DNA from: Bacteroidales bacterium
Lineage (GTDB): Bacteria > Bacteroidota > Bacteroidia > Bacteroidales > JAOZVK01
Direction of reading: 5' to 3'
DNA: 6,283 nucleotides
Assembly (NCBI GenBank): GCA_029938185.1
Contig: JAOZVK010000348.1
Coordinates: forward strand, 1 to 6,283
Shown: piece by piece, positions 1 to 6,144 of the stretch
Layout: each line of letters begins with the position of its first letter
Numbering within the stretch: position 1 is the stretch's first letter
Notes under the pieces: model-generated
Database searches by the model: none
Seen by the model: the letters and a program-made list of their open reading frames with translations, nothing else
What the model was told of the DNA's origin: nothing
Position numbers and translations under genes: made by a program

Positions 1-132
1 AAAAACTTTTTATTATTATTATAATATCTCTACTTTTGTATTTATCTATTATTCAACCATTTCTATTTTTGTGAAATAATTTTATTTTACAAAAAGTGTT
101 TTTATATTTAAGTAATTATTTGAATATAAGTG

Positions 133-248
133 AAAAGTAACTATTGAGAAGTCCATTATCCAAATATAAATAAACCATAAAAAAAGCATCAAAAAGTAAC
201 TATTGAGAACTTACAATTGAGAACTTACAATTGAGACGAATCCAAATA
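133..248 (+). repeat. Two-block direct repeat with an internal 14-base tandem
   Basis: An 18-base word, AAAAGTAACTATTGAGAA, occurs exactly at 133-150 and 192-209. Each copy is followed by ATCCAAATA, at 158-166 and 240-248. In the second block a 14-base unit, ACTTACAATTGAGA, is present twice in tandem at 209-222 and 223-236. The core ATTGAGA therefore occurs four times, starting at 143, 202, 216 and 230. The arrangement looks like a duplicated module in which the second copy gained tandem units. It could be a set of binding sites for a regulator, or the end of a former mobile element. No function can be assigned. Confidence 0.75.
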
Positions 249-411
249 ATATATATTTAATTAGTCATTTATAACAAATATTATAATTCTCAATAACAGT
301 GTATTAATAAAAGACATGGGGGTTCTATAATAGTGACTTGATACCATGGTGTTAAATCAGACGATATGTATAACTGTCATAATCGCTAAAAAGAAAAAAA
401 ATGAAAAAAAT

Positions 412-441
412 AAAGATAAAAAACTTCGTTTTTTTATCTTT
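412..441 (+). promoter_or_regulatory. Strong A/T hairpin just before the restriction gene
   Basis: The left arm (412-424, AAAGATAAAAAAC) pairs with the right arm (428-441) across a TTC loop, giving about 13 base pairs with one bulged T at 435. The structure lies 20 bases upstream of the preferred start at 461. It could be a leader hairpin or attenuator controlling the restriction gene. If the start at 401 were used, it would instead encode an odd low-complexity N-terminus. The pairing is seen directly; the role is inferred. Confidence 0.5.
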
Positions 442-442
442 G
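435..442 (+). promoter_or_regulatory. Possible Bacteroidota -7 promoter element
   Basis: TATCTTTG matches the Bacteroidota -7 consensus TAnnTTTG exactly. It would start transcription around 449, shortly before the ATG at 461. No matching TTTG -33 element is visible at the usual distance upstream, and the site overlaps the right arm of the hairpin at 412-441. In DNA this AT-rich a chance match is possible, so this is only a candidate. Confidence 0.3.
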
Positions 443-460
443 TATTTTAATCAAAAATAT

Positions 461-3400
461 ATGTCATTATTCCAAAAATCAGTAACAAACAAATATATCA
501 AAAACCTTGATACCGAGAAGGTAGATAAGGCTTTTGAGAAATTTCAAAAATTCTACGGTGATAAATTGAGATTAGTAAATATAATGCAACTCAAAGAAGA
601 AAATTACCAAGAAGGATTTCTGCGTGAAATTTTTGTGGAAACTTTGGGATATACAATAAACCCAGACAAAGATTACAATCTGACAACAGAATACAAGAAC
701 CAAAAAGATGCACGAAAGGCAGACGGAGCAATTATTGATTCAAGAGGGCATGCCCCCTTGGCAATTGGTGTAATTGAACTAAAATCAACAAAAACCAAAA
801 ATCTTGAAAGTATAAGAGAGCAGGCATTTAGTTACAAAGTAAATCAGCCAGGTTGCAAATATGTAATAACTTCAAACTTTCAGAGTTTACGATTTTATGT
901 TGATAATGCTACCGAATACGAAGAGTTTAATCTGTTTAGGCTCGATAAGAAACAATTTAAACTTTTGTATCTTCTTTTAAGCAAAGAAAGTATTTTTAAC
1001 GACTTACCCGAAAAACTAAAAAACGAAACAAAATTCCATGAAAATAATATTTCGGACAGACTTTATAAGGATTACAAACATTTTAAAGATGGAATATTTG
1101 AAAGCATTGTAAAAAACAATCCCCAATATGATAAATTAACGCTTTTTAAAAAGTCGCAAAAACTTCTTGACAGATTTTTATTTGTCTTCTTTGCCGAAGA
1201 TTGCGGATTAATTCCACCAAATACGATTAGTAAAGTTGTATCGGATTGGAAAAATTTAAAGAAACTTAATTATTACCAGCCACTTTACAAGTTATTCAAA
1301 GATTATTTTTCGTATCTCGATAAAGGAAAAAACATTGAAGACTGGGGACAGATACCTGCATACAACGGTGGTCTTTTCAGGAGTGATGAAATACTTGACA
1401 ATCCGGAATTTAAAATTGATGACATTGCTCTTGAAAAAGACAGCTTGACACTTTCTGCCTATGATTTCAATACCGAAGTGGACGTAAATATTCTTGGTCA
1501 TATTTTTGAACATTCATTAAATGAAATTGAAGAAATTACAGCCGAATTATCGGCAATCGCCGAAACAAAGGGGCATGCCCCCTTGTCGTCGCATGTTCCT
1601 GTGATTAGTAAACGAAAAAAAGACGGTGTATTTTACACACCCAAATATATTACAAAATACATTGTAGAAAATACAGTCGGCACACTTTGTAACGAAAAAA
1701 AAGAAGAGTTACAGATTAATAATTTACTTATTGATGAGAATTACCGTCGCACGGCGACAACAAGGAGGCATGCCTCCTTGTCGGAAAAAGGCAAAAAACT
1801 TTTTAAAACACTAAACGACTATAAAGATTGGTTACTAACTTTAAAAATTCTTGACCCTGCTTGCGGAAGTGGTGCATTTTTAAACCAAACTCTTGATTTT
1901 TTGATTGCCGAACACAAGCAAGCCGATGACTTATTACTGGAATTAACAGGCGACAAACTCGGATTGTTTGATACTGACAAATCAATTCTTGAAAACAATA
2001 TTTACGGTGTAGATATTAACGAGGAAAGTGTTGAAATTGCAAAACTTTCATTGTGGTTACGCACAGCACAAAAAGGCAGACCTTTATCCGATTTATCAAA
2101 CAGTATAAAATGTGGAAATTCACTTATTGACGACCCCGAAGTTGCAGGTGATAAGGCTTTTGACTGGAACTTAGAGTTTAAAGAAATTATGGATAATGGC
2201 GGTTTTGATGTGGTTGTTGGTAATCCTCCTTGGGGCAGTAAAATTACACCTACAGATAATAATTTTATTGCGGCTAAATATAAAATTTCAACAAAAAACC
2301 TTAATCTTTTTTTACCTTTTATATACTTGTCTTACAATATTGTAAAACAAAAAGGAATTTCTCATTTGCTAATACCAAAAGTTTTTATAAAAAACGCAAG
2401 TTACACAAACACAAGAAGTTTTTTATTGAAAAATACTTCAATAATACACCTTGTAGATTATGGTATATTTCCTAAGGTTGCTTCTGAAACAATTTCTGTA
2501 TCTTATTCAAAACAGATAAAATTAGATAAAACAAAAATAGTAAGCTATCAAGATTTGAATAATTATAAAGCACATGAAATCAAAACTCAAATTTTTTATC
2601 AAAATCCTATTTTAGCTTTCTCTTTTCAAATAAATAATGAAAAAGCTATATTATTAAAAAAAATAAGAAATAAAAGTATCCACTTATCAGAAGTAGTAAA
2701 AATAAAAAGAGGCATTGAAACAGGGCAAAATTCGGATTTAATAAAGTGTGATAATTGTGGAGCTTATAATGTTATTTCCTCAAAATATTATTCAAAGAAA
2801 ACATCTGTTTGTAAAGTTTGTAATAAGAAAATAAATACTGAAACAACTATATCTGTTAGCAAAAGAAAAATTGATAATTTTTATACCGTCCGTTGTCTAA
2901 GCGGTCGTGAAGTTAATCGTTATTCCGTAAATAATTATTATTACATTCCTAAGCAACTTAAAGCAATAAATTATAAAAATAATATTAACGTCGAAAAAAT
3001 ATTTATAAAAAGAATATCTACAAATATACAAGCTGTTTTTTTTCCTGAAAATAATAATACATTATCATTTAATACATTATATAATTTATATGATTTTAAA
3101 CTCAATCCTTTATTTATTCTGAGTATTATAAATTCTAAATTGTTATATTTTTACTACGAACTTGATTATAATCTTGGAATGAATTTAACAACTCAAATAA
3201 CGATTGAATATTTAAAAACAGTTCCAGTAAAAGATATTTCAAAAGTAAACCAACAACCTTTCATTAAAAAAGCAGATTTAATGCTTTCCCTAAACAAAGA
3301 ATTACAAACCAAATCCGAAAAATTCATAAAACGTATAAAAGCCAATTTGGAAGTTGCCAAACTTACCAACAAACTAAAAAATTTCTACAATTTTGATTTT

Positions 3401-3613
3401 AAAATTTTTGTTTCGGAACTTAAAAAGCAAAAAATAAAACTCTCTTTCAAACAACAAGACGAGTGGGAAGATTATTTTGATAGTTACAAACAAGAAATAA
3501 ATAACTTGCAACATCAGATAAACCAAACAGATAACCAAATTGATAAAATGGTTTACGAACTATACGAATTAACAGAAGAGGAAATTGAAATTGTGGAAAA
3601 ATCAGTGAAGTAA
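461..3613 (+). CDS. Type IIG restriction-modification enzyme (fused PD-ExK nuclease and N6-adenine methyltransferase)
   Basis: This single-chain enzyme (1050 residues from ATG 461) would methylate adenine in its target and cut unmodified DNA. Domains in order: a PD-ExK nuclease (D88, E106-x-K108), a linker, motif X FYTP (391-394), the SAM-binding motif DPACGSGAFL (465-474), the catalytic NPPW (588-591), a target-recognition region with RGIETG (750-755) and a CxxC/CxxC zinc ribbon (763/766, 784/787), and a helical C-terminus ending ELTEEEIEIVEKSVK. An in-frame ATG at 401 would add 20 residues, but family members start near MSLFQKSV, and the extra part is encoded by a hairpin, so 461 is preferred. 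Three GC-rich palindromes are inserted in frame, giving GHAPL, GHAPL and RHASL. The part after NPPW is far more AT-rich than the methyltransferase core, which suggests swapping of the specificity region. All catalytic motifs are intact, so the enzyme is probably active. Its target sequence cannot be predicted. Confidence 0.93.
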   Translation: MSLFQKSVTNKYIKNLDTEKVDKAFEKFQKFYGDKLRLVNIMQLKEENYQEGFLREIFVETLGYTINPDKDYNLTTEYKNQKDARKADGAIIDSRGHAPLAIGVIELKSTKTKNLESIREQAFSYKVNQPGCKYVITSNFQSLRFYVDNATEYEEFNLFRLDKKQFKLLYLLLSKESIFNDLPEKLKNETKFHENNISDRLYKDYKHFKDGIFESIVKNNPQYDKLTLFKKSQKLLDRFLFVFFAEDCGLIPPNTISKVVSDWKNLKKLNYYQPLYKLFKDYFSYLDKGKNIEDWGQIPAYNGGLFRSDEILDNPEFKIDDIALEKDSLTLSAYDFNTEVDVNILGHIFEHSLNEIEEITAELSAIAETKGHAPLSSHVPVISKRKKDGVFYTPKYITKYIVENTVGTLCNEKKEELQINNLLIDENYRRTATTRRHASLSEKGKKLFKTLNDYKDWLLTLKILDPACGSGAFLNQTLDFLIAEHKQADDLLLELTGDKLGLFDTDKSILENNIYGVDINEESVEIAKLSLWLRTAQKGRPLSDLSNSIKCGNSLIDDPEVAGDKAFDWNLEFKEIMDNGGFDVVVGNPPWGSKITPTDNNFIAAKYKISTKNLNLFLPFIYLSYNIVKQKGISHLLIPKVFIKNASYTNTRSFLLKNTSIIHLVDYGIFPKVASETISVSYSKQIKLDKTKIVSYQDLNNYKAHEIKTQIFYQNPILAFSFQINNEKAILLKKIRNKSIHLSEVVKIKRGIETGQNSDLIKCDNCGAYNVISSKYYSKKTSVCKVCNKKINTETTISVSKRKIDNFYTVRCLSGREVNRYSVNNYYYIPKQLKAINYKNNINVEKIFIKRISTNIQAVFFPENNNTLSFNTLYNLYDFKLNPLFILSIINSKLLYFYYELDYNLGMNLTTQITIEYLKTVPVKDISKVNQQPFIKKADLMLSLNKELQTKSEKFIKRIKANLEVAKLTNKLKNFYNFDFKIFVSELKKQKIKLSFKQQDEWEDYFDSYKQEINNLQHQINQTDNQIDKMVYELYELTEEEIEIVEKSVK
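741..760 (+). repeat. In-frame GCATGC palindrome, copy 1
   Basis: CAAGAGGGCATGCCCCCTTG has ten-base arms centred at 750/751 with one mismatch (745/756). It is GC-rich inside an AT-rich gene and encodes GHAPL (residues 96-100) together with flanking bases. It falls between catalytic D88 and E106/K108 of the nuclease domain. The right half is identical to copy 2. Confidence 0.8.
1565..1586 (+). repeat. In-frame GCATGC palindrome, copy 2
   Basis: This 22-base palindrome is centred at 1575/1576 with one mismatch (1569/1582). Its core is CAAAGGGGCATGCCCCCTTG. It encodes KGHAPLS (residues 370-376) in the linker just before the FYTP motif. It is followed by GTCGTCGC, which resembles the reverse complement of the sequence preceding copy 3, so the element may extend beyond the core. 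Confidence 0.8.
1745..1781 (+). repeat. In-frame GCATGC palindrome, copy 3, with side hairpin
   Basis: The core at 1760-1781 is a perfect 22-base palindrome containing CAAGGAGGCATGCCTCCTTG. A second small hairpin, GTCGC-ACG-GCGAC, lies immediately upstream at 1746-1758. Read on the opposite strand, the core plus side sequence matches copy 2 plus its tail, so this copy appears inverted relative to copy 2. The encoded stretch is RRTATTRRHASLS (residues 429-441), in the linker between FYTP and the SAM-binding motif. Confidence 0.85.
3566..3613 (+). repeat. Direct repeat, left copy (end of the restriction gene)
   Basis: These last 48 bases of the restriction gene, including its stop codon, recur at 4524-4571 with 44 of 48 bases identical, including an unbroken run of 23. 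The two copies flank dinD as direct repeats, 958 bases apart. Recombination between them would remove dinD and leave the restriction reading frame intact. Confidence 0.85.
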
Positions 3614-3648
3614 TGTCAAATTTACAACACTAAATAAGAACAAAAATA

Positions 3649-4509
3649 ATGGAACATAATATTGAGCAACTAAAAAACTCTGTTTTTGAGAGTATAAAAA
3701 AAATAAATCAAATTGGTCAAGAATATTGGTCAGCACGAGAGATGTACAAGGTACTTGATTATAAAGATTGGCGTAAATTTGTAAATGTAATAAACAAAGC
3801 AAAAGAAGCTTGTATAAACTCCGAACAACAAGTAGAAAACCATTTTGCCCAAGTGGACAAAATGGTTCGTATTGGTTCAGGAGCCGAAAGAAATGTTGGT
3901 GATTTATTTTTAAGTCGTTATGCATGTTATTTGATTATTCAAAATGCCGACCCTAAAAAAGAAGTTGTTGCATTAGGACAAACTTATTTTGCAATTCAAA
4001 CACGAAAACAAGAACTTGCAGACCAAGAGTTTGATTTTAACAAGAAAACAGAAGAAGAAAAACGTCTTTTTTTAAGGCAGGAAATGGTTGAACACAACAA
4101 ACAACTTGCCGAAGCCGCTAAAAATGCAGGAGTAATAAAACCGATAGAATATGCAATTTTTCAAAACTGGGGATATAAAGGACTTTACAATGGTTTAGAT
4201 GCAAAAGGCATACATAAAAATAAGGAATTAAAGAAAAGTCAAAATATTCTCGACCACATGGGAAGTACAGAACTTGCAGCAAATCTTTTTAAAGCAACCC
4301 AAACCGAAGAGAAACTAAAAAGAGACAATGTAAAAACTAAAAACAAGGCAAATGAAACACATTATGAAGTAGGAAAAAAAGTTCGTAAAACAATTGAAGA
4401 ACTCGGCGGAACAATGCCTGAAAATTTGCCTGTTGCTGACAGTATAAAAAAACAACTTAAAGAAAAGAAACAACAGAAAAATTTAAAAGATAAAAACGAC
4501 AAATCTTAG
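3649..4509 (+). CDS. dinD: DNA damage-inducible protein D (DinD)
   Basis: The product (286 residues, close to the usual family length of about 275) matches E. coli DinD along its whole length. Recognisable stretches are EYWSAR (25-30), KAKEAC (50-55), LSRYACYL (88-95), GQTYFAIQTR (110-119), EKRLFLR (137-143), DHMGSTELAANLF (202-214) and ATQTEEKL (216-223). The N-terminal half resembles the BRO/KilA-N type DNA-associated fold. The C-terminus is a lysine-rich tail. In E. coli, dinD is part of the SOS response, and the protein disassembles RecA filaments and inhibits strand exchange. No LexA-type operator is evident here; the gene follows the restriction gene by 35 bases and probably shares its transcript. 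It is flanked by direct repeats of the restriction gene's 3' end, so it looks like an inserted, possibly excisable, cassette. A role in damping RecA activity or SOS signalling at restriction breaks is inferred. Confidence 0.92.
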   Translation: MEHNIEQLKNSVFESIKKINQIGQEYWSAREMYKVLDYKDWRKFVNVINKAKEACINSEQQVENHFAQVDKMVRIGSGAERNVGDLFLSRYACYLIIQNADPKKEVVALGQTYFAIQTRKQELADQEFDFNKKTEEEKRLFLRQEMVEHNKQLAEAAKNAGVIKPIEYAIFQNWGYKGLYNGLDAKGIHKNKELKKSQNILDHMGSTELAANLFKATQTEEKLKRDNVKTKNKANETHYEVGKKVRKTIEELGGTMPENLPVADSIKKQLKEKKQQKNLKDKNDKS

Positions 4510-4514
4510 CTTAA

Positions 4515-4571
4515 ATAGTTTGCGAATTAACAAAAGACGAAATTGAAATTGTGGAAAAATCTGTGAAATAA
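4515..4571 (+). pseudogene. Orphan 3' end of a type IIG restriction-modification gene
   Basis: Between dinD and the Abi gene lies a short open stretch reading VCELTKDEIEIVEKSVK followed by a stop at 4569-4571. The intact restriction enzyme ends ELTEEEIEIVEKSVK. The match is 44/48 at DNA level (4524-4571 against 3566-3613), and two of the four differences are silent. The bases just upstream, GTTTGCGAA, resemble GTTTACGAA at 3551-3559 of the full gene. The fragment has no start codon and is preceded by an in-frame stop at 4512-4514. It is a remnant left by insertion of dinD or by loss of a second restriction gene. It ends 5 bases before the Abi gene, implying that a restriction gene once directly preceded that gene. 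Confidence 0.85.
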
Positions 4572-4576
4572 AAAAT

Positions 4577-5350
4577 ATGAATGATAAAATATCACCAAAA
4601 TATCAAATGCAACTAATTGATGAAATCGAAGAAGAAATTTGGTCTCAATATTCATCATATAAAAAAGTTGAAGCTTATATTAATAAATGGTATGAAGCTG
4701 ACCAGTATGGAAATTGGCAAAATTTCCCAATTATAAAAAAAAATAAGGGCGAGATTGACTTATTTAAGACATTACATGAAGTAGATGGCGAAACATTATT
4801 AAAAATTGCTATTGATTTAGGAGTAGAAACACCTGATTTTATTCCTTCAATTCCTACTTTTAGAAATGCAATTAAGTCAAGCTATGAAACTGCAAGCCAA
4901 ACATTTGAAAAAGCATTAAGACAAATTGAAGAAAGTCCCGAAACAGCAATTGGCTTAGCTAATTCAGCTCTCGAAAGTATTATTAAAGAAATTTTAAAAG
5001 ATGATAGCATAAAAATAAAATTAGATACTAAAAAAACTCTTTATAAATTAACAATTGATATTTTAAAAGAATTTCAATTATTCCCAAATGGGAATATGTT
5101 GAATGAAATAAAAACAATTGGTAGTTCTTTGCTTGCAATAAATCAAAGTATAGAGAAATTAAGAAGTGAAAAGACAGATTTTCATGGAAAGACAAAAGAT
5201 GATTATATTATAAAAGACTCTTTATATACATATTTCACAGTTAATAGTGTAGCTACAGTTGGGTTGTTTCTTATGTCATTTTATAAAAACAAATTTTTAA
5301 CCGCAAAACAGAATATTGCCGAAACAGAAGAAGATGATTTGCCATTTTAA
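4577..5350 (+). CDS. Abortive-infection family protein (Abi-C domain) with an SSB-like C-terminal tip
   Basis: The 257-residue product has an uncharacterised N-terminal part (1-100) and an Abi-C type C-terminal domain (about 110-240). Diagnostic stretches are ESPETAIGLANSALESIIKE (119-138), the LRSEKTDFHG segment (195-204) corresponding to the family's conserved R...HG motif, and a following helix (218-236). Abi-C proteins are associated with phage resistance, though their biochemical action is largely unknown. After the domain, a short linker leads to a terminal AETEEDDLPF (248-257). The last residues copy the acidic tip of bacterial SSB (E. coli DDDIPF), which docks on repair and replication proteins. 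ATG 4577 is 5 bases after the orphan restriction gene end and is preceded by an A-rich leader. No signal peptide or convincing membrane segment is seen, so the protein is probably cytoplasmic. The family call is firm; SSB mimicry is inferred from the tail. Confidence 0.82.
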   Translation: MNDKISPKYQMQLIDEIEEEIWSQYSSYKKVEAYINKWYEADQYGNWQNFPIIKKNKGEIDLFKTLHEVDGETLLKIAIDLGVETPDFIPSIPTFRNAIKSSYETASQTFEKALRQIEESPETAIGLANSALESIIKEILKDDSIKIKLDTKKTLYKLTIDILKEFQLFPNGNMLNEIKTIGSSLLAINQSIEKLRSEKTDFHGKTKDDYIIKDSLYTYFTVNSVATVGLFLMSFYKNKFLTAKQNIAETEEDDLPF

Positions 5351-5362
5351 AAATCAATAAAA

Positions 5363-6118
5363 ATGAAGAAACATAAAATTGAATGGACAGAGCAAACATG
5401 GAATCCTTCGGCAGGTTGTACAAAAAAAAGTTCTGGTTGTAAAAATTGCTATGCCGAAACTATGGCAGTTAGATTAAAAGCAATGAAAGTTGTAGGTTAT
5501 GAAAACGGTTTTGATTTTAATATTGTTCCAAGCCGTTTAAACGACCCTTTTAAAAAGAAAAAACCAACTGTCTTTTTTGTTAATTCAATGAGCGATATTT
5601 TCCACGAAAATATGCCGATTGAATACTTAGATAAAATTTTCAAAGTCATAGAACAAACGCCCCATCATACATATCAAGTATTGACAAAACGAGCAAATAG
5701 AATGTATGATTATTTATCAAAAAGAGATATACCAAAAAATATTTGGCTTGGGGTTACAGTCGAAAACAAAAAAGAAGGTCTGCCGAGAATTGATAGATTA
5801 AGAAATCTAAAAGCAAGTGTTTTGTTTTTATCAGTAGAGCCTTTACTTGAAGACCTTGGCAAAATTAATCTTAAAAATATTGACTGGGTAATTGTTGGAG
5901 GCGAAAGTGGAAACCGTGCAAGAGCAATGGAAGAAAGTTGGATTTTAAACATAAAAAAACAATGTAAAAAACAAGATATTGCATTCTTTTTTAAACAGTG
6001 GGGAACTTGGGGGGCTGATAAAATAAAACGAAACAAAAAAGAAAACGGAAAAACACTAAACGGTCAAATTTGGCAAGATTATCCTGAAATTATTGAACAA
6101 CAATATGCAACTGTCTGA
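5363..6118 (+). CDS. Phage Gp37/Gp68 family (DUF5131) three-cysteine protein
   Basis: The 251-residue product carries the family hallmarks in order: WTEQTWNPSAGC at the N-terminus, the cysteine set C19, C26, C29 (CX6CX2CY), FVNSMSDIFHE (72-82), QVLTKR (105-110), SVEPLLEDLG (157-166), VIVGGESGNRAR (176-187) and FFFKQWG (208-214). The family is described as radical-SAM-like because of its three-cysteine motif, which suggests an iron-sulfur cluster, but no reaction is established. It is found in phages and in bacterial accessory regions, often beside a gene for a 'three-Cys-motif partner' (TcmP). It starts 12 bases after the Abi gene with an A-rich leader, so co-transcription is likely. The length is normal and the cysteines are intact. 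A function in defence is inferred from position only. Confidence 0.9.
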   Translation: MKKHKIEWTEQTWNPSAGCTKKSSGCKNCYAETMAVRLKAMKVVGYENGFDFNIVPSRLNDPFKKKKPTVFFVNSMSDIFHENMPIEYLDKIFKVIEQTPHHTYQVLTKRANRMYDYLSKRDIPKNIWLGVTVENKKEGLPRIDRLRNLKASVLFLSVEPLLEDLGKINLKNIDWVIVGGESGNRARAMEESWILNIKKQCKKQDIAFFFKQWGTWGADKIKRNKKENGKTLNGQIWQDYPEIIEQQYATV

Positions 6119-6144
6119 TTGCAATAGCAGTTTCCGAGTACACC

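Larger units (their letters stand above)
1..460. other. AT-rich non-coding region upstream of the restriction gene
   Basis: No convincing gene is visible in this 460-base stretch on either strand. The only notable forward reading frame is a 34-codon one from 346 to 450 with a lysine-rich, unrecognised product. The stretch holds the short direct repeats at 133-248, the hairpin at 412-441 and scattered promoter-like words. It most likely contains the control region for the gene cluster. An upstream gene or the boundary of a mobile element must lie beyond the left edge. Confidence 0.6.

Noticed and set aside
31..71. TACTTTTG (31-38) and TATTTTTG (64-71), each fitting the Bacteroidota -7 consensus
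   Set aside because: No correctly spaced TTTG -33 element and no gene within reach; such words are expected by chance in DNA this rich in A and T.
133..248. The upstream repeats as a CRISPR array
   Set aside because: Repeat units are only 14-18 bases, spacing is irregular and there are no uniform spacers or cas genes.
326..331. TATAAT as a sigma-70 -10 box
   Set aside because: No -35 match at 17 bases upstream, and Bacteroidota promoters do not follow the E. coli consensus.
362..385. Imperfect inverted repeat CGATATG / CATAATCG as an operator
   Set aside because: Arms only align with an extra base and the site is isolated; too weak to support.
346..450. 34-codon forward reading frame ending 10 bases before the preferred start of the restriction gene, considered as a leader peptide
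   Set aside because: Low-complexity, lysine-rich product largely encoded by the poly-A run and hairpin; no recognisable start context or family resemblance.
3602..3925. Reverse-strand open frame over the start of dinD
   Set aside because: Shadow of the strongly supported dinD frame; product has no recognisable features.
5710..6036. Reverse-strand open frame inside the DUF5131 gene
   Set aside because: Lies wholly within a gene with clear family motifs on the other strand.
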